Assembly: GCF_017301735.1 (NCBI RefSeq)
Contig: NZ_CP071090.1
Coordinates: forward strand, 11,825,001-11,889,000
Direction: 5' to 3'
DNA: 64,000 nt
DNA from: Pyxidicoccus parkwaysis
Lineage (GTDB): Bacteria > Myxococcota > Myxococcia > Myxococcales > Myxococcaceae
Every line of letters begins with the position of its first letter. Position 1 is the first letter of the stretch. Positions 46,477-55,444 of this stretch are shown piece by piece. Position numbers and translations under genes: made by a program. The notes beneath the pieces were generated by a model. That model was given only the letters and a program-made list of their open reading frames with translations. It had not been told where the DNA came from and searched no databases.

Positions 46477-48555
46477 ATGCGCAGGGTGTTCATCGCGTCG
46501 CTGCTGACCGGGTTGCTGGCCGCCCCCGCGGCCCTGGCGGAGGAGGACCCCTTCCTCTGGCTGGAGGAGGTGCAGGGACAGCGGGCGCTGGAGTGGGTGA
46601 AGGCGCAGAACGCGAAGACGCTGGCCGTGCTGGAGAAGGACCCGCGCTTCGAGGCCTTCCATCAGGAGGCGCTCGCCTTCCTCACCGCCACCGACCGCAT
46701 CCCCACCCCCGAGCTCCGCGCGGGCGGCGTGGACAACTTCTGGCAGGACGCGAAGAACCCGCACGGCCTGTGGCGGCACACCTCCTTCGACAGCTACGCG
46801 AGCCCCAACCCCGAGTGGACGACGGTGCTCGATTTGGACGCGCTGTCCAAGGCCGAGGGCACCCACTGGATTTGGAAGGGCAGTGACTGCCTGCCGCCCG
46901 CGGACCAGCGCTGTCTGCTCAAGCTGTCCGACGGTGGCAAGGACGCGGTGACGGTGCGCGAGTTCGACGCGGCCTCGGGGAAGTTCGTGGACGCGGGCTT
47001 CCAGCTCTCCGAGGGCAAGCAGTCCGTGGACTGGCTGGACGCGGACACGCTGCTGGTGGGCCGCGACTGGGGCGGAGACACGCTCACCGAGTCCGGCTAC
47101 CCCTTCGTCCTCAAGCGCTGGAAGCGCGGCACGCCCCTGACGGAAGCGCAGGAGGTGTTCCGCGGCGAGCGCACGGACGTGCAGGCCTCTCCCACGTTGC
47201 TGCGGGACTCCGAGGGCCAGCTCCAGGGTGTGCTCGTCAACCGCGCGGTGACGTTCTTCGAGTCCGAGTTCTATCTGCTCGGCGACAAGGCCCCCACGCG
47301 CGTGCCGCTGCCGGGCAAGGCGTCCTTCCAGACCTTCGTGCAGGGCCAGGTCCTCTTCACGCTGGAGGAGGACTGGGGCCGCTTCAAGCAGGGCTCGCTG
47401 CTCGCGTACGTCCTCGCGGACCTGAAGAAGGACGCCGCGTCGGCGCGTCCCACGCTCGTCGTGGCGCCGGGCGCACGCCAGTCCATCGACAGCGTGGCGG
47501 CGACGCAGACGCGGCTGCTCGTCAACATGTACGAGGACGTGAAGGGCTTCATCGACGTCTACACGCCCACGAAGGGCAAGTGGACGCGCACGCGGCTGGC
47601 GCTGCCGAAGAACGCCTCCGTCGGAATCACGACGACGTCGTCCGCGCATGACCGCTTCTTCGTGAAGTCGCAGGGCTTCCTCGAGCCGACGGCGCTGTGG
47701 CTGGGAGATGCCCGGACGCCGACGGTGCGGAAGGTGAAGTCGCTGCCGGCGCGCTTCAACGCGTCCACGCACCGGGTGGACCAGTACCAGGCGGTGTCGA
47801 AGGACGGCACGCGGATTCCGTACTTCGTGGTGCGTCCGAAGACGGCGAAGCTGGACGGGAGCACGCCCACGCTGGTGCACGGCTATGGCGGCTTCCAGGT
47901 GTCCAAGACGCCCGTGTACCAGCCAGAGGTGGGCAAGCTCTGGCTGGAGCGCGGCGGCGCGTATGTCGTGGCCAACATCCGGGGCGGTGGCGAGTTCGGC
48001 CCGCGCTGGCACCAGTCCGCGCTGCGCGAGCACCGCCAGCGCGCGTTCGACGACTTCGCGGCGGTGCTGGAGGACGTCATCCAGCGGAAAGTCAGCTCAC
48101 CGCGCCGCATGGGCATCTACGGGCGCTCCAACGGCGGCGTGCTCACCAGCGTGGCCATGACGCAGCACCCGGAGCTCTTCAACGCGGCGGTCATCGAGAG
48201 CCCGCTCATCGACATGCTGCGCTACCACAAGCTGCCGGCCGGCGCGTCGTGGGTGGGCGAGTACGGCAACCCGGAGGTGCCCGAGGACGCGGCCTTCATC
48301 GCGAAGTACTCCGCCTACCAGAACCTCAAGCCGGGTGTGCACTACCCCAAGCCGTACATCACCACGAACACGAAGGATGACCGCGTCCACCCGGGCCATG
48401 CGCGCAAGTTCGCGGCCCGGCTGGAGGCCATGGGGCTGCCGTATCTGTATTACGAGAACACCGACGGCGGACACTCCAACGACGCGGACCCGCTACTCAA
48501 TGCGCGCCGCTGGGCGCTGCACCACGTGTACCTCGCGCAGCAGTTGATGGACTGA
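46477..48555 (+). CDS. Secreted prolyl oligopeptidase (S9 family)
   Basis: 692 residues with signal peptide MRRVFIASLLTGLLAAPAALA. An N-terminal seven-bladed propeller precedes an alpha/beta hydrolase domain from about 430. The triad is Ser551 in YGRSNGGVL, Asp634/635 in TKDDRVHP and His666 in GGHSND. It cleaves short peptides after Pro. The serine context GRSNGG has Arg where most S9 proteins have Gly. Periplasmic or secreted. Follows the M28 gene by 80 bases. Confidence 0.92.
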   Translation: MRRVFIASLLTGLLAAPAALAEEDPFLWLEEVQGQRALEWVKAQNAKTLAVLEKDPRFEAFHQEALAFLTATDRIPTPELRAGGVDNFWQDAKNPHGLWRHTSFDSYASPNPEWTTVLDLDALSKAEGTHWIWKGSDCLPPADQRCLLKLSDGGKDAVTVREFDAASGKFVDAGFQLSEGKQSVDWLDADTLLVGRDWGGDTLTESGYPFVLKRWKRGTPLTEAQEVFRGERTDVQASPTLLRDSEGQLQGVLVNRAVTFFESEFYLLGDKAPTRVPLPGKASFQTFVQGQVLFTLEEDWGRFKQGSLLAYVLADLKKDAASARPTLVVAPGARQSIDSVAATQTRLLVNMYEDVKGFIDVYTPTKGKWTRTRLALPKNASVGITTTSSAHDRFFVKSQGFLEPTALWLGDARTPTVRKVKSLPARFNASTHRVDQYQAVSKDGTRIPYFVVRPKTAKLDGSTPTLVHGYGGFQVSKTPVYQPEVGKLWLERGGAYVVANIRGGGEFGPRWHQSALREHRQRAFDDFAAVLEDVIQRKVSSPRRMGIYGRSNGGVLTSVAMTQHPELFNAAVIESPLIDMLRYHKLPAGASWVGEYGNPEVPEDAAFIAKYSAYQNLKPGVHYPKPYITTNTKDDRVHPGHARKFAARLEAMGLPYLYYENTDGGHSNDADPLLNARRWALHHVYLAQQLMD

Positions 48556-48562
48556 GCGTCCC

Positions 48563-48590
48563 GCACCTCTGGTGGGTCCAGGGGCGGTGC
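48563..48590 (+). terminator. Possible terminator after the prolyl oligopeptidase gene
   Basis: GCACC (48563-48567) pairs with GGTGC (48586-48590) and TCTGG with CCAGG (one G-U pair), with a 3-base bulge. It lies 8 bases after the TGA, with no T-run. Moderate stability; weak evidence. Confidence 0.35.
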
Positions 48591-48750
48591 AACGCGCTCA
48601 CGTAAAAGGCATATCGGCGCCGGGTTGAAGTCATTGACTGGCGAATGTCATCCGGTGACGCGAGGCACCCGGGCGGGAAGCCGCGGAAGTGACTTCGTTC
48701 CTCCTGTGACGGGCCGTGCATCCAGCACGTCCCGCTCCTTGGAGGCACTC

Positions 48751-51015
48751 ATGGCGAGAAGTCGATTCCCCTTGAATCGCTCGTGGCTGGGCGCAGCAGC
48801 CCTGGCCCTGGCGCTGAGCACCGGTTGTGGCAACTCGGAGCCCGCGCCGGAAGATACGGAGGCACCCGCGGACGCGCTGCCCATCTCGCTGGACTCGGCC
48901 TTCGTGGCCGTGCCGCGCACGATGAGCGAGGCCCGGAAGCAGGAGGTCCAGCAGCGGCTCCAGGGCGTCGTGGACGACTCCGGCACCAGCTTCTACCTGG
49001 CCATCCGGCGCAGCGAGCTGTCGCAGAAGTGGTTCATGTCCGCGTACCTCAAGCAGGCCCACCCGGGCGGCGTGCTCTACAGCGCCGCCTCCTCGCTGGG
49101 CACGCGCGTGGTGAGCTTCAAGGAGCAGAACGGCAAGCTCTTCGTCCTGGACGTGCGCGATGGCCTCGCCATGGGTGACGTGTTCGACCCGGACGTGCTG
49201 GTGGAGGCCTACCCCGTCGTCACCGACTACGGCCCGTTCAACCGCATGCGCGGCTCCGAGCAGTACGTCCTCATCGACCCGACGGCGGGCCTCAACCACT
49301 TCGGCGTGGTGGGCGATTTGCTCGGCCGCAGCCAGATTCAGTTCCAGGTGGAGCTGAGCTTCGCGCAGCGCTTCCGCACCCTTGCGGACGGCGTCTCCTT
49401 CGAGCAGGTCTATACCGGTTACATGGACGTGCCGGATGACCTCGCGCACTACTTCCTGGAGAACAACCCGTATCGCAGCTCTGGCACGCTCTCCCTCGCA
49501 CTGCGCAAGTACAGCGCGAGCCCGGACTTCACGCCCACGCCTCGCCCGGAGCTGGACTACTACTTCCTCGGCGACGAGCGCATGGTCCCCAACACGGGCG
49601 GCGTCATCGAGCAGAACCCCGCGAAGTGGAACATCCACCCGGGCATGAAGCCCATCCGCTGGAACATCACCCCCAGCATCCTCAAGGTGCAGAACGACCC
49701 GCGCTTCCAGCAGTACGACGTGGTGGGCGCGGTGAAGCGCGGCATCGAGAACTGGAACCAGGTGTTCGGCTTCAAGGTGCTGGAGGCCGTCGTCGCGAGC
49801 GACACGCAGAGCTTCGCGGACGACGACAAGAACTTCCTCATCTTCGACCCGGACGAGGGGATTCCCTTTGCCTTCGCCAACTGGCGCACCAACCCCAACA
49901 CCGGGGAGATTCGCGGCGCCAGCGTGTACATGCCCACGCTGTGGCTGTGGGTGGCGGACGCGGAGAACCCCCCTGACGAGGTGAGCGGCCTCGCGGATAC
50001 CGGGAGCGCCCGCTCGCCCCAGTCCCTGCGCATGTCCTGGGGCGGCATGCAGGCCCGGCCGCTGTGCGACATGGCGCTGCCCAGGGGAGGCGCGCTGGCC
50101 GGGACGGAGGGGCTCGCGCCGGAGACGCGCAAGCAGCGGGTGGAGGCGCGCCTGACCAACGTGGTGCTGCACGAGATTGGTCACACGCTGGGCCTGCGCC
50201 ACAACTTCGCGGGCTCGCTGGTGTACGACGGCGGCCCCTCGACGCTGCGCTCCACGACGGTGATGGACTACACCGACGGCGAGGACGCCGTGTACGGCGA
50301 GAACCCCGGGCCCTACGACGTGCAGGCGGTGCGCTACCTGTACGGACTGTCCCCGGAGCTGCCCACGCTGGGCTTCTGCACGGACGAGGACACGCGCTTC
50401 GACCCGTTCTGCAACCGGAACGACCGCTTCGATGACCCGCTGGCGAAGTGGTACGCGCCCCAGATGTACGAGTTCCTGACGGAGATGATGTACTCCCGCG
50501 GCAACCTGGATTCGCTCAAGGCGTACGTCAGCTACTACGTGAACCCGGTGATGCAGTTCGTCCGCGCGGGCAACTCGCAGACGGAGGCCCGGGCGTACCA
50601 GCTCGCCCTGGCCCAGGTGCGGCCTCCGCTGCAGATTCCCCCGGGGATGCCGCCGTATTACGCCTCCCGGGCGGATGAGGTGGCGTGGCGCCTGCTGTCA
50701 CGCCTCTACCTGGACCCGGTGGCGGACCGCGGCTTCTTCACGGCCAACCCGCGCAACTCGGCCACCCTGTTGCCGCTGGTGCTCGCGGACGTGAAGAACA
50801 TCCTGCTCAACTCGGACGGCGTGCGCAGCTACAAGGCTCGCCGGGTCATGGTGGACGTGCTGAAGGCGCAGCAGGTGCAGGCCTCCTACGCGCTCCTGCG
50901 CGAGGTGCAGGGCACGCTCACCGCGCAGCTCCCGTCGCTGAGCGGTGACGAGCGGCTGCAGACGGAGGACCTGCTGGCGCGCATCTCCGCGGCCGTCTCG
51001 CCGTACTACCGCTGA
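48751..51015 (+). CDS. Zinc-dependent metalloprotease lipoprotein (M10/DUF5117-like)
   Basis: 754 residues from ATG 48751 (GGAGG 6 bases before). The lipobox is STGCGNSE (Cys about 27). The mature protein starts with a ~300-residue beta-rich domain; the catalytic motif HEIGHTLGLRHNFAGS (HExxHxxGxxH) and a following Met-turn-like TVMDYTDGED are typical metzincin features. Acts on an unknown protein outside the inner membrane. A strong hairpin at 51027 marks the end of the transcript. Confidence 0.85.
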   Translation: MARSRFPLNRSWLGAAALALALSTGCGNSEPAPEDTEAPADALPISLDSAFVAVPRTMSEARKQEVQQRLQGVVDDSGTSFYLAIRRSELSQKWFMSAYLKQAHPGGVLYSAASSLGTRVVSFKEQNGKLFVLDVRDGLAMGDVFDPDVLVEAYPVVTDYGPFNRMRGSEQYVLIDPTAGLNHFGVVGDLLGRSQIQFQVELSFAQRFRTLADGVSFEQVYTGYMDVPDDLAHYFLENNPYRSSGTLSLALRKYSASPDFTPTPRPELDYYFLGDERMVPNTGGVIEQNPAKWNIHPGMKPIRWNITPSILKVQNDPRFQQYDVVGAVKRGIENWNQVFGFKVLEAVVASDTQSFADDDKNFLIFDPDEGIPFAFANWRTNPNTGEIRGASVYMPTLWLWVADAENPPDEVSGLADTGSARSPQSLRMSWGGMQARPLCDMALPRGGALAGTEGLAPETRKQRVEARLTNVVLHEIGHTLGLRHNFAGSLVYDGGPSTLRSTTVMDYTDGEDAVYGENPGPYDVQAVRYLYGLSPELPTLGFCTDEDTRFDPFCNRNDRFDDPLAKWYAPQMYEFLTEMMYSRGNLDSLKAYVSYYVNPVMQFVRAGNSQTEARAYQLALAQVRPPLQIPPGMPPYYASRADEVAWRLLSRLYLDPVADRGFFTANPRNSATLLPLVLADVKNILLNSDGVRSYKARRVMVDVLKAQQVQASYALLREVQGTLTAQLPSLSGDERLQTEDLLARISAAVSPYYR

Positions 51016-51026
51016 CGGACGTCCCT

Positions 51027-51058
51027 CCCGGCCGGTGGGGTAGGTGCCACCGGCCGGG
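51027..51058 (+). terminator. Strong intrinsic hairpin after the metzincin gene
   Basis: CCCGGCCGGTGG (51027-51038) pairs perfectly with CCACCGGCCGGG (51047-51058) around an 8-base loop. It lies 11 bases after the stop codon. There is no T-run, but the 12-bp GC stem is very stable. Probable transcription end. Confidence 0.6.
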
Positions 51059-51280
51059 CCGTGGGGACAATGCGGCGGCGGTACTAGTGGTACGACACGT
51101 GAGCGTCGGTTTCCCCACGCCCTCGCTGTCCCGCGCCCGACGCTGACCTGCACGGCGGTCTGGGGCCAGGAACCCCTTTCGAGGGCTGGTGCGAAAAGCC
51201 TTTCAAGGGGACGGCAATTCTCGAATTGGCGGCGCGACCTGGCGGTCCCCCGATGTCAACGATTCGCGATGGGGGCGTCC

Positions 51281-52222
51281 ATGCGGTCCAGACACATGCA
51301 GGGGCTGTTCGCGGTGGTGTTGCTGGCGGCCGGAGTGGGTTGTGGTCCGGTGGAAGAGCCTGACGCGGAAGAGGTTGGCGCGGTGGACTCCGTCGAGATG
51401 GAGAAACAGACGGGAAACGGCCTGTCGTTCAATGGCCTGTCATTCAACGGGTTGTCGCAGAATGGGCTGTCGTTCAATGGCTTGTCATTCAACGGGCTGT
51501 CCAGCAGCGGCCTGTCGGCGGCGCAGTTCGGCACGTGGTTCCAGAGCAATCCGGCGCTCGCGGACATGGTGATGCGGTACATCGTCCGGTGCGCGGTGCC
51601 GGCGGGTGAGGTGCGCAGCTATACGGACCCGCGCAAGGGGCGGACGTATACGTGGGACGGGTTGCTCGGGCTCGCGCCGGACTGGGCGAACGGGCATCAG
51701 GCCACCACGGCGGAGCAGCAGGTGGTGTCGGCGTGCCTGGCGGCGCACACCAACAAGCGGGGCATCTCGATGGCCATCTCCGTGCTGGGACAGAACAGCC
51801 GGGGACAGCCCATTCCCAGCAGCTTCGAGGAACTGGTGGACTTCCCCGAGCAGGAGGCCTGCTTCTTCGGCAACCTCTTCACGGGCCAGGGCGTGTACGT
51901 GGGCAGCGACCAGGGGCTGCTGACGGGGCGCAGGAGCTCGCTGCGCGAGTGCGCGCTCTCACCGGGGCCGCTCCAGATGGAGGACAACTGCCCGCCGATG
52001 GTGCCGGTGGGCAACTGCGAGCTGACCTGTGACCTGCGGTTGCTGAGTCCCTACTACGGCTACTGCTACCACAACGGCATCCGGTACCGGGCGCTCACCA
52101 CGCGGATGCGGTCGTCGGACGTCTTCCAGTGTGGTGACGGCAAGTGCCAGCCCACGGAGTCCTGCGGATTGGGTGTGAGCTACCGCGACTGTCTGCTGGA
52201 CTGCGGGCTCTGCGGCGGGTGA
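51281..52222 (+). CDS. NGLS-repeat Cys-rich lipoprotein (myxobacterial)
   Basis: 313 residues from ATG 51281 (GGGGG upstream; ATG 51269 gives 4 more). Signal peptide with lipobox AAGVGC (Cys about 21). After an acidic linker come seven 5-residue repeats (NGLSF-type, 46-80). The C-terminal two-thirds contain about 14 Cys, ending CGDGKCQPTESCGLG and DCLLDCGLCGG, a motif common in myxobacterial surface proteins. I do not know its function. The repeats have a matching 15-base DNA repeat (separate entry). Confidence 0.75.
   Translation: MRSRHMQGLFAVVLLAAGVGCGPVEEPDAEEVGAVDSVEMEKQTGNGLSFNGLSFNGLSQNGLSFNGLSFNGLSSSGLSAAQFGTWFQSNPALADMVMRYIVRCAVPAGEVRSYTDPRKGRTYTWDGLLGLAPDWANGHQATTAEQQVVSACLAAHTNKRGISMAISVLGQNSRGQPIPSSFEELVDFPEQEACFFGNLFTGQGVYVGSDQGLLTGRRSSLRECALSPGPLQMEDNCPPMVPVGNCELTCDLRLLSPYYGYCYHNGIRYRALTTRMRSSDVFQCGDGKCQPTESCGLGVSYRDCLLDCGLCGG
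51416..51520 (+). repeat. Seven tandem 15-base units inside the NGLS lipoprotein
   Basis: Seven in-frame 15-base units encode NGLSF, NGLSF, NGLSQ, NGLSF, NGLSF, NGLSS, SGLSA. A 45-base super-unit (three units) appears twice in a row, because units 1-3 and 4-6 show the same F-F-Q/S order and share third-base choices. This argues for recent segmental duplication. Confidence 0.85.
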
Positions 52223-52269
52223 CGCGGGCTTGGGCCGGGGACGCTTCACGGCGTAGTGTCCCAGGCCGT

Positions 52270-53004
52270 ATGCGCACAATCTATGGACTGCGGTACTCGG
52301 GCTGGACGGAGAAGGCCCTCTGGGCACTGGACCACCATCGGGTCTCCTACCGCTACCGCGAGCACACGCCCCTCATCGGCGAGCCCCTGCTGCGCTGGCG
52401 CACGCCGAAGGGCGTGCACCCCTCCGTCCCCATGATGCTCGACGGGGACGGCGCCATCACCGGCTCCTTCAACATCGCGAAGCGCGCGGAGGCCCAGGGG
52501 CAGGGCGCGCCGCTCTTTCCTCCCGAGTCGGCCGACCTCATCAACCGCTGGGAGGAGACCAGCGACAACGCGCTCAAGGTGGCTCGCGCGCACGTGCTCG
52601 TGGGCATGCTGCGGAACCGGCAGGCCCAGATGGAGAGCCTCCCCGGCTTCGTGCCCGGCTTCCTCCGCGGGCTGATGACGCCCACCGCGAGGATGGGCGT
52701 GCGCTTCATCGCCCGGAAGCACCAGGCCGCGGCGGACGTGGATGCCGCCATCGAGAACACGGTCGTCCCCGCACTCGAGAAGCTCCGCGCCGAGCTCAAC
52801 GGCCGCCCCTACCTCACGGGCGACTTCACCTACGCGGACATCGAGGGCGCGGCGATTCTCCAGTTCGTGAGTCCCCTCGATGACCGCTACCTGGTCATCG
52901 GTCCCGGCACGCGTGAGGTCTGGACCCACGCGCCGCTCGCCGCCCGCTTCCCAGACCTCGTCGAGTGGCGCGACGGGCTCTACGCGAAGCATCGCCTGCG
53001 CTGA
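52270..53004 (+). CDS. Glutathione S-transferase family protein
   Basis: 244 residues: a thioredoxin-like N-terminal domain (MRTIYGLRYSGWTEKALWAL, then the cis-Pro-type HPSVPMMLDGD and a Ser in GSFNIAKRAEAQG) and an all-helical C-terminal domain (from about 85). The N-terminal 'SGWTEK' takes the place of the usual CPxxx, suggesting a Ser-type GST. Cytoplasmic; substrate unknown. Confidence 0.82.
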   Translation: MRTIYGLRYSGWTEKALWALDHHRVSYRYREHTPLIGEPLLRWRTPKGVHPSVPMMLDGDGAITGSFNIAKRAEAQGQGAPLFPPESADLINRWEETSDNALKVARAHVLVGMLRNRQAQMESLPGFVPGFLRGLMTPTARMGVRFIARKHQAAADVDAAIENTVVPALEKLRAELNGRPYLTGDFTYADIEGAAILQFVSPLDDRYLVIGPGTREVWTHAPLAARFPDLVEWRDGLYAKHRLR

Positions 53005-53083
53005 ACGGCCCATGATGGTTTCGTGAGCAATCCATGAGGGCTCCTGGAGGTGAGCCCTGGCACGCGAGTGTCAGGCTTGCCGG

Positions 53084-55438
53084 ATGCCCTCTTCGCGAGC
53101 AGTGCTGCTGCTGCTGACCCTGGCGCTGTCCTGGGTCGCGTGCTCCCATGCTCCCGCCGTACTCGCGCAACAGGAGATGGGGCACGTGCCGGAGTCCTGC
53201 GCCACCGGCGAGGCCCGGGCCCAGGTGCTCCTGCGCGTGGTGGATGAGGAGGGCCAGCCCGTTCCTGGCGCTCGGGTCGACCGCTACAGCGGTATCCCAG
53301 ACGGGCCCCCGGAGCTCGTGCGTGGGGAAGACCGGGTGACGAACTCGGCCGGAGAGGCCCGACTCTCAATACCCGTGGAGCCAGGCAGGGTCTCCTCCCT
53401 GCGCATCACCGCCGAGGGCTATCTCGACGCTTCGTGGGACCTGGACCTCGTCGCGGGCGAGCAGCAACCGCTGGACGTGAGGCTGCGGCGCAACGTTACC
53501 CTCTCCGGCCGTGTCGTGGACCCCCAGGGGAAGCCTCTGCCGGCGGTGTATGTGTATGCGGTGGAGCCTTCGGGGCTTTCGTACTCGCGCCTGGTTGAAA
53601 CCGATGCCGGAGGCCGCTTCTCCCTGACGGCGCCGCCGAGGCGGTCCATCTCACTGCAGGCGCGTTCCGCTGGGGGGGCTTCCCGTCCCGTTCAGGTCGT
53701 CGGACCCAGGCAGGACATCGAGCTCGTGCTCGCGGTGGAGCCTCCCGCGGTGCTGAGTGTGGTGGTCCGTCATGCGTGGGGCCATCCACTCGCACAGGTC
53801 CAGGTCCTCTGGAAGGAAGCCCCCCGTGACGGGTCCAGCAGCCAGTGGGGGTACTCGATGACAGACGGCCAGGGGCGCGTCGAGTTCATCCTGCGGACTC
53901 CGGGACGCTTCCAGGTGTGGGCCCTCTGGAAACGCGAGGACTTCCAGTGGGTCGCCTCCGAGGAGGTCTCACTCGCTCCCGGGCAACACACCTCCAGGGT
54001 ACTCACCTTCGAGGACAGTCGTGTCCGCCCGCCCCTCACGGGCAGGGTCACCGACACGAGGGGCCACCCCGTGCAAGGCGTGATTGTCTCCGCGGCTCCA
54101 CTCTCCCGCACCGGCCCGGCAGACACGACCGACGAGCAGAGTTGGGCTCGGAGCGAGGCCGACGGTCGCTTCACCTTGAAGGGCCTGCGAGAAGGGCCGG
54201 TGCGACTGCTGGCCATGGGCGACACACGTCGCTTCGAAGGGCTGCCGCCGCTGGACGTTCCGCTTGGACAGGATGACGTCTCTTTCTCGCTGGTGCGCCG
54301 GAGCACGCTCCAGGCCCGGGTGGTGGACCCGGAGGGGCGGCCCGTCCCGGAGCTCTCCGTCCTCGTCAACGACGAGTACGTCTATCCTCCCGAGGGTCGG
54401 TTCGAGGACGTCGTCGTTCCCGAGGGCCGCTCCAAGGTGTCCGTCGTTGCGGACGGTTTCACCATCGAGCACCGCATGGTGGACGTCCCGGCGCACAAGC
54501 ACTTCCGGTTGACAGAGCCCATCGTCCTCAAGGCCGCGCGCACCGTGCGCGGTCGCGTCGTGAAGGAGGATGGCTGCACGCCGATTCCCGGAGCAATCGT
54601 GGCGCTCGAACGGGAGGAGATGCCGGCCAACGAGTTGGGGGATTTGATGACGACGCGGACGGATTCGCAGGGACGCTTCAGTCTCGCGCATCTCGAGCAC
54701 GGGCCTCTGGTCCTCCGGGTCGGCCGATGGCCGGTCTTCTATCGGGGACTCAGGGGGCCGGTACCCGAGGTGCGAAAGCACGTCGGGGCTCGTGAGGACC
54801 AGGTCACCATCCGCTTCGGTCCCGAGGCCAGCCTCACCGGCGTGGTGACGGGCAGCGAGGGACGTCCCCTTGGCGCTGGGACGCTGACCACCTACTGCTC
54901 GGGGGGATGGGGGCGCCTCGATGCGGCGGGGCGCTACGTGTTGCACGGCTTGGAAGGGGGCAAGGAGTGCTGGCTCCAGGTCTCGGTGGACGAGGAGGAC
55001 CGCACCGCGCCGCCGCCCGTGTTCTCTCCCCGCCGCGTCGTGCTTCCCGAGCGTGGCACCGTGCGCGTTGATTTGTCCGCGCGCCGGGGGCCCGCGTCCC
55101 TGGTGGTGGACCTGCCCCGGAAGGACGTGTGGCTCGGGCTCCTGGAGGGCGACGTCCCCATGCCAGAGACGTGGGCGCGGTTCGTGGAACTGAGAGGCGC
55201 CCTGCGCCCCGACCCATGCAGGGCCTGTGAGGCGGAGGACGGTCGCCCCGGCGCGCTCACGTTCAGCCAGCTCGCGCTCGGCCGCTACACGCTGCTCGTC
55301 GGTGAGTCGCGGCCCGAGCTGGTTGGGATGGACATGGTCCGCGTGCCCGTGACGCTCACCGCGCCGGGGACGACACGGGTGCAGGTGTCGGCCTCCGAGC
55401 CTCGGCGGGTCCTCGAAGCCGAGCACCGCCCACGCTGA
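53084..55438 (+). CDS. Carboxypeptidase-regulatory-like domain lipoprotein
   Basis: 784 residues. The N-terminal MPSSRAVLLLLTLALSWVAC gives a lipobox (Cys20). The rest consists of several consecutive carboxypeptidase-regulatory-like (CarboxypepD_reg/DUF4480-type) beta-sandwich domains, each opening like 'VVDEEGQPVPGARV', 'VVDPQGKPLPAVYV', 'VTDTRGHPVQGVIV' and 'VVDPEGRPVPELSV'; six or seven copies are likely. No catalytic domain is visible. Such surface proteins serve in adhesion or as protein scaffolds. Confidence 0.8.
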   Translation: MPSSRAVLLLLTLALSWVACSHAPAVLAQQEMGHVPESCATGEARAQVLLRVVDEEGQPVPGARVDRYSGIPDGPPELVRGEDRVTNSAGEARLSIPVEPGRVSSLRITAEGYLDASWDLDLVAGEQQPLDVRLRRNVTLSGRVVDPQGKPLPAVYVYAVEPSGLSYSRLVETDAGGRFSLTAPPRRSISLQARSAGGASRPVQVVGPRQDIELVLAVEPPAVLSVVVRHAWGHPLAQVQVLWKEAPRDGSSSQWGYSMTDGQGRVEFILRTPGRFQVWALWKREDFQWVASEEVSLAPGQHTSRVLTFEDSRVRPPLTGRVTDTRGHPVQGVIVSAAPLSRTGPADTTDEQSWARSEADGRFTLKGLREGPVRLLAMGDTRRFEGLPPLDVPLGQDDVSFSLVRRSTLQARVVDPEGRPVPELSVLVNDEYVYPPEGRFEDVVVPEGRSKVSVVADGFTIEHRMVDVPAHKHFRLTEPIVLKAARTVRGRVVKEDGCTPIPGAIVALEREEMPANELGDLMTTRTDSQGRFSLAHLEHGPLVLRVGRWPVFYRGLRGPVPEVRKHVGAREDQVTIRFGPEASLTGVVTGSEGRPLGAGTLTTYCSGGWGRLDAAGRYVLHGLEGGKECWLQVSVDEEDRTAPPPVFSPRRVVLPERGTVRVDLSARRGPASLVVDLPRKDVWLGLLEGDVPMPETWARFVELRGALRPDPCRACEAEDGRPGALTFSQLALGRYTLLVGESRPELVGMDMVRVPVTLTAPGTTRVQVSASEPRRVLEAEHRPR

Positions 55439-55444
55439 CGCGCG

